Source of the DNA: Sphingobium yanoikuyae
Lineage (GTDB): Bacteria; Pseudomonadota; Alphaproteobacteria; Sphingomonadales; Sphingomonadaceae
Length of the DNA stretch: 64,000 bases
Direction: 5' to 3'
NCBI RefSeq assembly: GCF_013001025.1
Contig: NZ_CP053021.1
Span: forward strand, 4,409,001 to 4,473,000
A program made the position numbers and the translations under genes. The notes under the pieces are model-generated. The model was not told the origin of the DNA, did no database searches, and saw only the letters and a list, made by a program, of their open reading frames with translations. Positions 35,729 through 44,992 of the stretch are shown here, one piece after another (position 1 is the stretch's first letter; each line of letters begins with the position of its first letter).

Positions 35729-36199
35729 CTAGCGCTACGACGCTTCCGGAGCCGCGACCATGATTATCAATCAATCCGTGGCCAAGGACGCCAGTTTCGT
35801 CTGCTCGTCGGTCTGGTCCCAAGCTGATCGAGCGCATCAAGATTGTCGCACCCCCATGCATAAAGCAATTCGACGAGAGGTGATCGGCATGGATCAGACG
35901 GGATCGTCGACTTCCGCGCTTGAGATTCCAAGCATGACGAATGGCGCGCCCCCGTTTCTTCGCATCGAAGGCGGCACGGGCATTGGCCGTCAGCGGGCCG
36001 GAATGACGCCATCGATCACCATGAGGTAACAAACTGCGAGTGCGATTTGCCGCCCCAACATGGCGCCAGACAGGGGCCGGTCGCTGGGGACCGCGAGGAG
36101 ATGCCTCGCGATACCAGCGATGCCCTGACGCCTTAGCCGTGCCTTTGCGATCCTGTGTCCTAGCCCGCGGTCATTTCCCAGACCTGGGCGGAGGCCCGC

Positions 36200-38242
36200 A
36201 TGACCCCGACAAAACTACTCATTGGACAACTCATCATAGTGCTGGCGATCATCATCGCGGGCATTTGGACAGCGACACAATGGGCGGCAGCGCAGCTCGC
36301 TTATCAGCCGGAGCTTGGCGCCCCCTGGTTCGTCTTGCTGGGCCAGCCGATCTATCATCCCTGGTCGATCTTTCCCTGGTGGTTTTCGTTCGACGCCTAT
36401 GCGCCCGTCGTCTTCGACAAGGCCGGTGCCATCGCAGCCGCTGGCGGCTTCGTTGCCTGCGGCGCGGCGATCTTCGGTTCGGTATGGCGTGCGCGCCAGT
36501 CCAAAAACCTGACCACCTATGGCTCGGCCCGCTGGGCAACGCGCCGGGACATCAAGGGTGCCGGGCTCCTCGACCAGCGCGGCGTCGTGCTGGGGAGGAT
36601 CGACCGCGATGACTTGCGCCACGATGGGCCCGAACATGTCATGGCGTTTGCGCCCACCCGGTCGGGCAAGGGGGTCGGCCTTGTCATTCCAACCCTGCTG
36701 TCCTGGACCGGCTCGACAGTCGTCCACGACATCAAGGGCGAGAACTGGCAGCTGACCGCCGGCTGGCGCGCGCGCTTCTCGCACTGCCTGCTGTTCAATC
36801 CGACCGACGCTCGCTCGGCGCGCTACAATCCGCTGCTCGAGGTCCGGCGCGGGGTGAATGAAGTCCGCGACGTCCAGAATATCGCCGACATCCTGGTGGA
36901 TCCTGAAGGGGCGCTTGAACGTCGCAACCACTGGGAGAAGACCAGCCATTCGCTGCTGGTCGGCGCAATCCTCCATGTCCTCTACGCCGAGGAAGAGAAG
37001 ACGCTCGCGCGCGTCGCGACTTTCCTCTCCGACCCGCAACGCAGCTTTGCCACCACCCTGCGCCGAATGATGGCCACCAACCATCTCGGTACGCCAGATG
37101 TACCGCAGGTCCACCCGGTGGTCGCCTCTGCCGCCCGTGAACTACTCAACAAGAGCGAGAACGAGCGCTCCGGGGTGCTGTCGACCGCCATGTCGTTTCT
37201 TGGCCTCTATCGAGACCCGACCGTCGCAGCGGTAACTGCCGCCTCCGACTGGCGCATCGCCGATCTCGTCGGAGCGGCGCATCCGATCTCGCTTTACCTC
37301 GTCGTGCCGCCGTCCGACATCAGCCGCACCAAGCCGCTGGTTCGCCTCATCCTCAACCAGATCGGCCGCCGGCTGACCGAGGAATTGCAAGGCGTCGGCA
37401 AGGACGGCGAGACCGCACAAGGCCGACATCGGTTGCTGATGATGCTCGACGAATTCCCGGCGCTGGGAAGGCTCGACTTCTTCGAGACGAGTCTCGCTTT
37501 CCTGGCAGGCTACGGGGTGCGCGCCTTCCTGATCGCGCAGAGCCTGAACCAGATCGAGAAGGCCTATGGCGAGCACAACGCCATTCTCGACAATTGCCAT
37601 GTCCGCGTCGCCTTTGCGACCAACGACGAGCGAACCGCCAAGCGGATCTCGGACGCGCTTGGTACGGCGACCGAACAGCGCGCGATGCGCAACTATGCGG
37701 GGCATCGGCTCGCGCCCTGGCTCGCGCACGTCATGGTCAGCCGCCAGGAGACGGCGCGGGCTCTGCTGACGCCCGGCGAGGTGATGCAGCTTGCGCCCAC
37801 CGATGGGCTGGTCCTGATCTCCGGGCACCCCCCGATACGCGTGAAGAAGCTGCGCTATTACGAGGATCGCCGGTTCAAGGAGCGGCTCTTGCCTGCACCG
37901 ACACTGGATGGCGCTGCCTATCGTGACCTTCCGGCAGCTCGCCCGGATGACTGGGCTGGGCAGGTTCGCGGTGCTGACATTCGCCTCTCCGAAGGCAATG
38001 ACGCCGATGAAGGCACCGACGCCGGCGGCCTCGAACAGGCTCGTCACCCCGCGCACGACATCGAACCTGCGGTCGTCCTCGAGCCGGAGGTCGCCGACCC
38101 ACTGGGCCTTGGCGAAGACGATGACGATCAGGCTGCCGAGCGCCGCGCCATGGATCGGGTGCAGCAGCTCGGCACCGTGCGCACGGTCTACGGCCTCGAT
38201 GCCGCCTCCAGTCGCCCCGACGACCTCCAGCTGGGATTTTGA
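36200..38242 (+). CDS. traG: Type IV coupling protein TraG/VirD4
   Basis: A 680-residue inner-membrane ATPase that would link the relaxosome to the mating channel. Two N-terminal membrane segments (LIIVLAIIIAGIWTATQW and ~residues 78-96) come first. Then come NLTTYGSARWATRRDIKGAG, Walker A FAPTRSGKGVGLVIPTLLSW, VVHDIKGENW and Walker B LLMMLDEFPALGRLDFF. The acidic C-terminal ~110 residues (EDDDDQAAERR) are variable. GGCGGAGG precedes the ATG. It heads the transfer operon and overlaps the next frame. The relaxase gene normally found nearby is absent. Confidence 0.95.
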   Translation: MTPTKLLIGQLIIVLAIIIAGIWTATQWAAAQLAYQPELGAPWFVLLGQPIYHPWSIFPWWFSFDAYAPVVFDKAGAIAAAGGFVACGAAIFGSVWRARQSKNLTTYGSARWATRRDIKGAGLLDQRGVVLGRIDRDDLRHDGPEHVMAFAPTRSGKGVGLVIPTLLSWTGSTVVHDIKGENWQLTAGWRARFSHCLLFNPTDARSARYNPLLEVRRGVNEVRDVQNIADILVDPEGALERRNHWEKTSHSLLVGAILHVLYAEEEKTLARVATFLSDPQRSFATTLRRMMATNHLGTPDVPQVHPVVASAARELLNKSENERSGVLSTAMSFLGLYRDPTVAAVTAASDWRIADLVGAAHPISLYLVVPPSDISRTKPLVRLILNQIGRRLTEELQGVGKDGETAQGRHRLLMMLDEFPALGRLDFFETSLAFLAGYGVRAFLIAQSLNQIEKAYGEHNAILDNCHVRVAFATNDERTAKRISDALGTATEQRAMRNYAGHRLAPWLAHVMVSRQETARALLTPGEVMQLAPTDGLVLISGHPPIRVKKLRYYEDRRFKERLLPAPTLDGAAYRDLPAARPDDWAGQVRGADIRLSEGNDADEGTDAGGLEQARHPAHDIEPAVVLEPEVADPLGLGEDDDDQAAERRAMDRVQQLGTVRTVYGLDAASSRPDDLQLGF

Positions 38243-38244
38243 TC

Positions 38245-38646
38245 ATGGAAAAGATCCGCCATCAGCTGTTCCTGCCCAAGTCGGTGTCCGATCGGCTGGA
38301 AGCGCTTGCCGCCAGGCCCGGCGCCAGCAAGTCGGCCATCCTCGTCGATGCAGTCACGGCTTGGCTCAATCGCCGGGGGGCATCGGAGCTGGAGGATCGG
38401 TTCGCGATTCGCCTCGACCGGCTTACGCAGGCGATCGGCCGGGTCGATCGCGACACCTATGTGATCCTCGAGACGCTCGCCCTCTTCATCCGGTTCGAAC
38501 TCGCGATCCAGACGCCGCTGGCCGAAAACGACCAGGCGGGCCGGGCGCTCGGAGCCAAGAGGTTCGAAGCCTTCGTGACCCAGGTCGGTCGGCAAGTGTC
38601 GACCGGGCGGCGCACCCTGGCTGGTTCTTCGGAGAATGGCGAATGA
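38245..38646 (+). CDS. Ribbon-helix-helix (CopG-type) conjugal transfer regulator
   Basis: 133 residues from ATG 38245. The N-terminal ~45 (MEKIRHQLFLPKSVSDRLEA, ASKSAILVDAVTAWL) have the RHH pattern: a short strand, then two helices. The rest is helical. A gene of this type between traG and trbB is usual in trb clusters of alphaproteobacterial ICEs and probably controls transfer. It overlaps trbB by 4 bases (ATGA). Confidence 0.82.
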   Translation: MEKIRHQLFLPKSVSDRLEALAARPGASKSAILVDAVTAWLNRRGASELEDRFAIRLDRLTQAIGRVDRDTYVILETLALFIRFELAIQTPLAENDQAGRALGAKRFEAFVTQVGRQVSTGRRTLAGSSENGE

Positions 38647-39692
38647 GCGGCCGCCCAGCCACCGCAGGGCCGGTAATCTCGGCTGAGCGCCGTCGCCGGA
38701 TGCTGATTACGGCGCTGGGCAGCGACATTGCTGCGGCGATGCGCGACAGCCAAGTCACCGAGATCATGGTGAACCCCGACGGGGCGCTGCGGCTCGATCG
38801 TCTTGGCGAAGGCCGTATCGATACCGAGGTCCGCATCGAGCCCGATCAGGTCGAGCGGATCATTCGACTGGTGGCGAGCCATGTCCGGGCCGAGGTCCAT
38901 GCCGATCACCCGATCCTATCGACAGAGTTGCCGCCGCATATCGAGGGCCGCGCCGGCGAGCGCTTCGAAGGCGTGCTGCCCCCCGTGTCGTCGGCACCCT
39001 GCTTCTCGATCCGCAAGCCTGCCACGAGGCTGCACACGCTCGACGACTATATCGCCGATGGGCTGATGTCGGAGGTCCAGGCGGACGCCCTGCGTGCCGC
39101 GGTCGCCCAGCGCTGCAACATCCTCGTCGCCGGAGGTACCAGCTCGGGCAAGACGACCCTCGCCAATGCGCTGCTCGCCGAGATGGCCCCAAAACATTCG
39201 GGGCTCGATAGCCGCGTGATCCTCATCGAGGACACGCGCGAGCTGCAGTGCCCGCTGCCCGACACCGTCGCGCTCCGCACCCGCCCGCCGCACGTGTCGA
39301 TGACCGAGCTGGTGCGCTCGACCATGCGCCTGCGTCCCGACCGCATCGTGGTCGGCGAGGTCCGCGGTCCCGAAGCGCTCGACATGCTCAAGGCCTGGAA
39401 CACCGGTCACCCCGGCGGGATCGCGACCGTCCACGCCAACAGCGCCATCGCCGCGCTCTACCGCATAGAACAGCTATGCCAAGAGACGGTCGTCACCGTG
39501 CCGCGCCAGCTGATCGCCGAGGCCATCGACATCATCGTCTTTATCTCCGGGCGCGGCATCGACCGCCGCGTCTCCATGATCGCGCGTGTCGCCGGGCTCG
39601 ACCCCGACACAGGCGCCTACGCGCTCGCCGATCTTCCCAAGCCCAATCCCCCAAAGCCCAATCTGCCCCAGTCTAGCCCGAAGGAGACCTGA
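38643..39692 (+). CDS. trbB: Conjugal transfer ATPase TrbB (VirB11-like)
   Basis: 349 residues from ATG 38643, which overlaps the preceding stop; the longer open frame to 37908 lies inside traG. A secretion NTPase: VTEIMVNPDGALRLDRLGEG in the N-terminal domain, Walker A LVAGGTSSGKTTLANALLAE, the Asp box RVILIEDTRELQC, Walker B MRLRPDRIVVGEVRGPEAL and the His box HPGGIATVHANS. It powers pilus and channel assembly at the inner membrane. The C-terminus is Pro/Lys-rich. Confidence 0.95.
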   Translation: MSGRPATAGPVISAERRRRMLITALGSDIAAAMRDSQVTEIMVNPDGALRLDRLGEGRIDTEVRIEPDQVERIIRLVASHVRAEVHADHPILSTELPPHIEGRAGERFEGVLPPVSSAPCFSIRKPATRLHTLDDYIADGLMSEVQADALRAAVAQRCNILVAGGTSSGKTTLANALLAEMAPKHSGLDSRVILIEDTRELQCPLPDTVALRTRPPHVSMTELVRSTMRLRPDRIVVGEVRGPEALDMLKAWNTGHPGGIATVHANSAIAALYRIEQLCQETVVTVPRQLIAEAIDIIVFISGRGIDRRVSMIARVAGLDPDTGAYALADLPKPNPPKPNLPQSSPKET

Positions 39693-39695
39693 CCC

Positions 39696-40037
39696 ATGAC
39701 TTTTGCCCGCATTCCCCGCCGCATCGCCAACCGCTCGTCGCTTCTCGGCGGCGCGATCAGCCTCGCGCTGACGCTCGCCACCCAGGTCCAGGCGGCCGGA
39801 TCCGGCATGCCGTGGGAAGAACCACTGCAACAGGTGTTGGAATCCGTGCAGGGCCCGGTAGCCAAGATCGTCGCCGTTATCATCATTATCGTGACCGGCC
39901 TGACGCTCGCTTTCGGCGAGAGTGCGGGCGGGTTCCGGCGGCTGATCCAGATCGTCTTCGGCCTCTCCATCGCCTTCGCCGCCTCGAGTTTCTTCCTGTC
40001 CTTCTTCAGCTTCGGCGGCGGAGCATTGATCTCGTGA
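39696..40037 (+). CDS. trbC: TrbC/VirB2-family pilin
   Basis: A 113-residue pilin precursor. The long signal region (RSSLLGGAISLALTLATQVQA) is followed by GSGMPWEEPLQQVLESVQGP and two hydrophobic segments (VAKIVAVIIIIVTGLTLAF and IQIVFGLSIAFAASSFFLSF), the normal VirB2 layout. It is 3 bases after trbB. The stop overlaps the GTG start of trbD. Confidence 0.9.
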   Translation: MTFARIPRRIANRSSLLGGAISLALTLATQVQAAGSGMPWEEPLQQVLESVQGPVAKIVAVIIIIVTGLTLAFGESAGGFRRLIQIVFGLSIAFAASSFFLSFFSFGGGALIS

Positions 40038-40318
40038 CCGGCCCCATGTCCTCCGGAGCTCAGCATATCGCCGGCTACGAAGTGCCGATCCATGGCTCGC
40101 TGGGTTCGCCGCTACTGCTCGGCGGCGCACCGCGGGGCCTCGCGATCGTCAACGGGACGCTTGCGGCGGCGGTCGGTCTCGGCCTCCAGCAATGGCTGGC
40201 CGGGCTGCTGCTCTGGGCCGTTGGGCACAGCATCGCCGTGATGGCCGCGCGCCGCGACCCGAGCTTCGCGCCCGTCCTGCTCCGCCACATCCGCCAGAAG
40301 GGATATTTTGCATGCTGA
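40034..40318 (+). CDS. trbD: TrbD (VirB3-like) membrane protein
   Basis: 94 residues from a GTG at 40034 that overlaps the trbC stop; ATG 40046 is the alternative. YEVPIHGSLGSPLLLGGAPR is the conserved N-terminal segment, followed by two hydrophobic helices (GLAIVNGTLAAAVGLGLQ and WLAGLLLWAVGHSIAVM). RRDPSFAPVLLRHIRQKGYF ends the protein. It overlaps trbE by 7 bases. Confidence 0.9.
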   Translation: MTGPMSSGAQHIAGYEVPIHGSLGSPLLLGGAPRGLAIVNGTLAAAVGLGLQQWLAGLLLWAVGHSIAVMAARRDPSFAPVLLRHIRQKGYFAC

Positions 40319-42777
40319 GCCTGCGCGAATATCGCGACCGCGCCGAACGCCTTGCCGACCATCTGCCGTGGGCGGCGCTGGTGGCGCCGGGTGTCGTGCT
40401 GAACAAGGATGGCAGCTTCCTTCGGGTGCTGGCCTTCCGTGGTCCGGATCTCGAATCCGCGACCGAAGCCGAACTGGTCGCCGCCTGCGCGCGGGCGAAT
40501 AATGCGCTGAAGCGCTTCGGCAGCGGCTGGGCCTTGTTCTTCGACGCGGAACGTCGCGAGGCGCTGGCCTATCCCGACAGTGATTTCCCCGATGCGGCGA
40601 GCTGGCTGGTCGATGGCGAGCGGCAGGCGGCGTTCGAGGCCGAAGGCACGCATTTCGAGAGCCGCTACCACCTGACCCTGACCTGGTTGCCGCCTGCGGA
40701 CACCACCGATCGCGCTGGCCGCTCGCTCGTCGAGCGCCCCGACGGTGATCGGACACGCGACTGGCGCGGTGCGCTGCAAAGCTTCATCGCCGAAACCGAC
40801 CGCATGCTCGACCTGCTCTCGGGTTTCATGGCCGATGTGCGCCCGCTCGACGACGGCGAGACGCTGACCTTCCTCCACGGCACGATCTCGGATCGTCGAC
40901 ACCCGGTCGTGGCGCCCGAGACGCCGATGTATCTCGACGGCATCCTTGCCGACACACCACTGGTCGGCGGATTGGAGCCGAAGCTCGGTGAGCTGCAAGT
41001 CCGGACGCTCACTATCCTCGGATTCCCGAGCCTGAGCCGTCCCGGCATCCTCGACGCGCTCAACCATCAGGATTTCGGCTATCGCTGGGTCACGCGCTTC
41101 ATCGCGCTGGACAAGACGCTGGCGACCAAGACGCTGACCTCTCTCCGGCGACAGTGGTTCAACAAGCGCAAGTCGGTCACCGCGCTGCTGCGCGAGGTGC
41201 TCTACAACTCGCCGGCGCAACTGTTAGACAGCGACGCCGACAATAAGGTGGTCGATGCCGACCTCGCGCTTCAGGCGCTCGGCGGCGACCATGTCGCCTT
41301 TGGCTATCTGACTACCACGATCACTGTGACGGATCGGAACCGCGCTGCAGTCGAGGACAAGGTTCGCGCCGTCGAGCGGGTCGTCAACGGCCTCGGCTTC
41401 ATCTGCGTGCGCGAAACCGTGAACGCGGTCGAGGCATGGCTCTCGTCGCTCCCGGGGCATGTCTATGCCAATGTCCGGCAGCCGCTGGTCCATACCCTCA
41501 ACCTCGCCCACCTAATGCCGCTATCGTCGGTATGGGCAGGGCCGGTGCGCAACGGGCATCTCGACGGCCCGCCGCTGCTGGTCGCCAAGACGGCTGGCTC
41601 GACCCCATTCCGGCTTTCCACCCATGTCGGCGACGTCGGTCATATGATGGTCGTGGGGCCGACGGGCGCGGGCAAATCGGTGCTGCTCAGCCTGATCGCG
41701 TTCCAGTTTCGCCGTTACCCTGGCGCGCAGGTTTACATCTTCGACAAGGGGAACAGCGCTCGGGCTGCGGTGCTGGCAATGGGCGGGGCGCATCATGCCT
41801 TGGGCTCGGCGGATACTGATGTCGAAGCACTGGCCTTCCAGCCGCTCGCCAATATCGACGATGCGGCCGAGCGTAGCTGGGCGGCGGAGTGGATCGCGGC
41901 GCTGCTCACCCGTGAGAACGTGCCCGTCACGCCCGAAGTGAAGGACGCGGTCTGGACTGCGCTCGGCAGCCTCGCATCGGCACCGCGCGAGGAGCGGACA
42001 ATGACCGGGCTCGCGCTGCTGCTCCAGTCGAACGCGCTGCGGATCGCGCTCCAGCCCTACACGCTCGAAGGGCCGCACGGCAGACTGCTCGATGCAGCCG
42101 AACAACAACTCGCCCTGGCCGATGTCCAGTGTTTCGAAACCGAGGCGCTGATGGGCCAGACCGGAGCGGTCGCGCCGGTGCTGACCTATCTCTTCCACCG
42201 GCTGGAGGAGCGGTTCGACGGCCGGCCGACCCTGCTCATCCTCGACGAAGCCTGGATCTTCCTCGACCACCCGCTGTTCGCCGCACGCATCCGCGAGTGG
42301 CTGAAGGTGCTGCGCAAGAAGAACGTCGCGGTGCTGTTCGCAACGCAGAGTCTTGCCGACATTGCCGGATCGGCGATCGCGCCCGCCATCATCGAGAGCT
42401 GCCCGCAACGCATCCTGCTGCCCAATGATCGCGCGATCGAGCCGCAGGGCCATGACATCTATGCGCGCTTCGGCCTCAACGACCGGCAGATCGAGCTGAT
42501 CGCGAGAGCCAACCCCAAGCGGCACTATTACCTCCAGTCCGCGCGCGGCAACCGGCTGTTCGAACTGGGGCTCGGCCCCGTCGCCCTGACGCTGTGCGGT
42601 TCTTCCGATCCGGCCGCGCAGGCGCGGATCGATGCCGCGCTCGCCGAACATGGCCGCAAGCATTTCGCCGAAGCCTTCCTGCGCGACGCGGGTCTCGCCT
42701 GGGCTGCCGATCTCGCCGCCGATTTCCCCGCTCCAACTGCTCCCGTTCCCTCAGCCCCTCAAGAAGGAGAAGAGTAA
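40312..42777 (+). CDS. trbE: Conjugal transfer ATPase TrbE (VirB4-like)
   Basis: 821 residues from ATG 40312 (MLSLREYRDRAERLADHLPW); the upstream open frame overlaps trbD and is not conserved. The N-terminal VirB4 domain is followed by Walker A MMVVGPTGAGKSVLLSLIAF and Walker B PTLLILDEAWIFLDH, then VLFATQSLADIAGSAIAPAI. It is the main assembly ATPase of the channel. Length is normal for TrbE, and the TAA shares one base with the trbJ ATG. Confidence 0.95.
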   Translation: MLSLREYRDRAERLADHLPWAALVAPGVVLNKDGSFLRVLAFRGPDLESATEAELVAACARANNALKRFGSGWALFFDAERREALAYPDSDFPDAASWLVDGERQAAFEAEGTHFESRYHLTLTWLPPADTTDRAGRSLVERPDGDRTRDWRGALQSFIAETDRMLDLLSGFMADVRPLDDGETLTFLHGTISDRRHPVVAPETPMYLDGILADTPLVGGLEPKLGELQVRTLTILGFPSLSRPGILDALNHQDFGYRWVTRFIALDKTLATKTLTSLRRQWFNKRKSVTALLREVLYNSPAQLLDSDADNKVVDADLALQALGGDHVAFGYLTTTITVTDRNRAAVEDKVRAVERVVNGLGFICVRETVNAVEAWLSSLPGHVYANVRQPLVHTLNLAHLMPLSSVWAGPVRNGHLDGPPLLVAKTAGSTPFRLSTHVGDVGHMMVVGPTGAGKSVLLSLIAFQFRRYPGAQVYIFDKGNSARAAVLAMGGAHHALGSADTDVEALAFQPLANIDDAAERSWAAEWIAALLTRENVPVTPEVKDAVWTALGSLASAPREERTMTGLALLLQSNALRIALQPYTLEGPHGRLLDAAEQQLALADVQCFETEALMGQTGAVAPVLTYLFHRLEERFDGRPTLLILDEAWIFLDHPLFAARIREWLKVLRKKNVAVLFATQSLADIAGSAIAPAIIESCPQRILLPNDRAIEPQGHDIYARFGLNDRQIELIARANPKRHYYLQSARGNRLFELGLGPVALTLCGSSDPAAQARIDAALAEHGRKHFAEAFLRDAGLAWAADLAADFPAPTAPVPSAPQEGEE

Positions 42778-43532
42778 TGCGTATCCCCACCCGAAAGCAC
42801 CTGATTGCGGCCGTTCTCGGCCTCGGTTCCGTCGCCTCGTTCGGCATGGGCGTGGTCACGATGACGGCGACGCCGGCCCATGCGCAGTTTGGCGGCGTTG
42901 TGTTCGATCCGAGCAACTATGCGCAGAACATCCTGACCGCCGCGCGCACCCTGCAGAGCGTCAACCAGCAGATCCAGCAGCTTCAGAACGAGGCGCAGAT
43001 GCTGGTCAACATGGGCAAGAACCTCACCCGCATCGACTTCCCGCAGCTCGAAGCCCTCAAGCAGAAGCTGGCCGAGATCGACCGGCTGATGGGCCGCGCG
43101 CAGGCGATCGACTTCCGGGTCGATCAGCTCGACGACAAGTTCCAGTCGCTGTTCCCGCAGGATTTCTCGTCAGCGCTGCGGACCGATGCCCGCGTCCGAG
43201 ATGCCCGCGCTCGGCTCGATGCCAGCATGGGCGCGTTCCGCCAGACGATGACGGTGCAGGCACAGGTCGTCGAGAACATCCAGACCGACACCGAAGCCCT
43301 CGCTGACATCGTCGCGCGCAGCCAGGGCGCAGAAGGGTTGCTTCAGGCACAGCAGGCGACCAACCAGATTCTCGCCCTGACGGCCAAGCAGCAGTTCCAG
43401 CTCCAGCACATGATGGCCGCGCAGTTCCGCAGCGAGGCGATCGAACAGACGCGGCGCGCGACGCAGGCTGCGGAAGCCCGCGCGGCTACGAAGAAGTTCC
43501 TCGGTTCCGGATCGGCCTACACGCCGCGCTAG
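42777..43532 (+). CDS. trbJ: TrbJ (VirB5-like) conjugal transfer protein
   Basis: 251 residues from ATG 42777 with AAGGAGAAGAG just before it. The N-terminal signal ends near ATPAHAQ. FDPSNYAQNILTAARTLQSV and QQIQQLQNEAQMLVNMGKNL are typical TrbJ, and the rest is coiled and helical (LAEIDRLMGRAQAIDFRVDQ). It is exported to the periplasm as a minor pilus component. The usual trbK lipoprotein gene is not found after it; a strong hairpin stands there instead. Confidence 0.92.
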   Translation: MRIPTRKHLIAAVLGLGSVASFGMGVVTMTATPAHAQFGGVVFDPSNYAQNILTAARTLQSVNQQIQQLQNEAQMLVNMGKNLTRIDFPQLEALKQKLAEIDRLMGRAQAIDFRVDQLDDKFQSLFPQDFSSALRTDARVRDARARLDASMGAFRQTMTVQAQVVENIQTDTEALADIVARSQGAEGLLQAQQATNQILALTAKQQFQLQHMMAAQFRSEAIEQTRRATQAAEARAATKKFLGSGSAYTPR

Positions 43533-43597
43533 CCCCCAGCGGCCGCAAGCCGATCCGGTCAGCGGTCGTCGGCATCCCCCTCTAGCCGTCGATTGCC

Positions 43598-43638
43598 GTC
43601 GCGGGGCGTGGCGCCGCTCCCCAGCTGCGCCCCGCGAC
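43598..43638 (+). promoter_or_regulatory. Strong GC hairpin between trbJ and trbL
   Basis: A perfect 11-bp inverted repeat, GTCGCGGGGCG / CGCCCCGCGAC, with a 19-nt loop in the only sizeable gap (134 bases) of the trb operon. There is no T-run. It could stabilise upstream mRNA ends or reduce downstream expression. trbK, expected here, is missing. Confidence 0.5.
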
Positions 43639-43666
43639 ACCCCTTCGCTCCAGCAGGAAATCGCAC

Positions 43667-44989
43667 TTGAACGACCTCAATGTCATCGATCGCTTCCTGC
43701 AGGCGTTCATCACCTACATCGACAGCGGGTTCGGCCTGCTCGGTCCGGATGTCGGATTTCTCACCGCGACGCTGATTGGCATCGACATCACGCTTGCCGG
43801 CCTGTTCTGGGCGATGGGCGGCGAGGACAATGTCATCGGCCGCTTCCTCAAGAAGATCCTCTACGTCGGCGCGTTCGCGTTCATCCTGAACAGCTTTTCG
43901 ACGCTGGCCGACATCATCTTCCGCTCCTTCGCACAGGCGGGTCTGACCGCGGGCGGCGGCACGCTGTCGGCTGACGACTTGCTCAAACCGGGACGACTCG
44001 CGGGCACGGGCTTTTCAGCGGCGTGGCCGCTGCTCGAACAGGCGAGCGAGATGGTCGGGTTCACGACCTTCTTCGACAACTTCCTGACGATCATGATCCT
44101 ACTGTTCGCCTGGGCGCTGGTGATCGTCGCCTTCTTCATCCTCGCGGTGCAGATGTTCATCTGCATCCTCGAGTTCAAGCTGACGAGCCTTGCTGGGTTC
44201 ATCCTCGTGCCGTTCGCCTTGTGGAACCGCACCAGCTTCCTCGCCGAGCGGGTGCTCGGCAACGTGGTCAGCTCCGGCATCAAGGTCATGGTGCTCGCCG
44301 TCATCGTCGGCATAGGCTCCAACTTCTTCACCGACTTCACCGACGCGCTCCAGGGCCAGGAGCCGGACATCGGGCAGGCAATGAGCCTCGTCCTCGCCAG
44401 CCTGTCGCTGTTCGGTCTCGGCATCTTCGGACCGGCGATAGCATCAGGGCTGGTCTCCGGCGCCCCGCAGCTTGGTGCCGGCGCTGCGCTCGGCACAGCG
44501 GTTGGCGCGGCCGGCATCACCATGCTGGCTGGCGGCGCTGCCGCTGGCGGTGCCCGCGCACTTGGCGGCGCGGCGCTGGGCGCGGTCCGATCGGGGACGG
44601 CGATGGGGTCGGCGGCATCGACCGCCTACCAACTTGGCAAGGAAACCGCCGCATCCCCATCGGTCGGCGCCGGCCTCGGCGGCGTTGCGCGCGCTGCCGG
44701 GAATGCCGCGCGGTCGCGTGTCAGCGGATCGTTGATTCTTGGTGAAGCCGCAGCCGGCGGCCGGCAAGCAGCATGGAGCGCGCTCAACCAGAACTCGACC
44801 CAAGGTTCTTCGGCGCCGTCTTCGGGTGGACCGGGCGGCGGCGGGGAGACCGGCGGCACGCCCGCATGGGCACGCGCGATGAGAGCCGAGCAGTCCAGCC
44901 GCCACCGTCGCCAGCTCGCGATCCACACGCTCCAGCAAGGTGATCGCGGCGGCGCGTCCGCCACCCCCGACATCAAGGAAAGGGACTAA
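43667..44989 (+). CDS. trbL: TrbL (VirB6-like) membrane protein
   Basis: 440 residues from a TTG at 43667 with AGGAAA upstream (NDLNVIDRFLQAFITYIDSG). Residues ~25-270 carry about six hydrophobic helices, among them FLTATLIGIDITLAGLFWAM, FLTIMILLFAWALVIVAFFI and LTSLAGFILVPFALWNRTSF. The C-terminal 170 residues are Gly/Ala/Ser-rich and hydrophilic, as in other TrbL proteins. It forms part of the inner-membrane channel. Confidence 0.92.
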   Translation: MNDLNVIDRFLQAFITYIDSGFGLLGPDVGFLTATLIGIDITLAGLFWAMGGEDNVIGRFLKKILYVGAFAFILNSFSTLADIIFRSFAQAGLTAGGGTLSADDLLKPGRLAGTGFSAAWPLLEQASEMVGFTTFFDNFLTIMILLFAWALVIVAFFILAVQMFICILEFKLTSLAGFILVPFALWNRTSFLAERVLGNVVSSGIKVMVLAVIVGIGSNFFTDFTDALQGQEPDIGQAMSLVLASLSLFGLGIFGPAIASGLVSGAPQLGAGAALGTAVGAAGITMLAGGAAAGGARALGGAALGAVRSGTAMGSAASTAYQLGKETAASPSVGAGLGGVARAAGNAARSRVSGSLILGEAAAGGRQAAWSALNQNSTQGSSAPSSGGPGGGGETGGTPAWARAMRAEQSSRHRRQLAIHTLQQGDRGGASATPDIKERD

Positions 44990-44992
44990 TCC

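Larger units (their letters stand above)
35238..36199. other. Gene-poor decayed region between the IS110 element and traG
   Basis: About 960 bases with no intact gene I can recognise. It holds a perfect hairpin at 35291-35308 (GCTGGCC-GCAA-GGCCAGC) and a relic of a second IS110-family transposase (35564-35728). The position before traG is where a relaxase gene and oriT would be expected in a complete element. Open frames such as 35622-36032 on the minus strand show no family features. Confidence 0.5.

Noticed and set aside
35622..36032. A 136-residue minus-strand open frame
   Set aside because: No family features. It overlaps the recognisable IS110 transposase relic in a different frame, so it is probably chance.
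36040..36612. A 190-residue plus-strand open frame upstream of and overlapping traG
   Set aside because: It is out of frame with traG and shows no similarity to relaxases or other transfer proteins.
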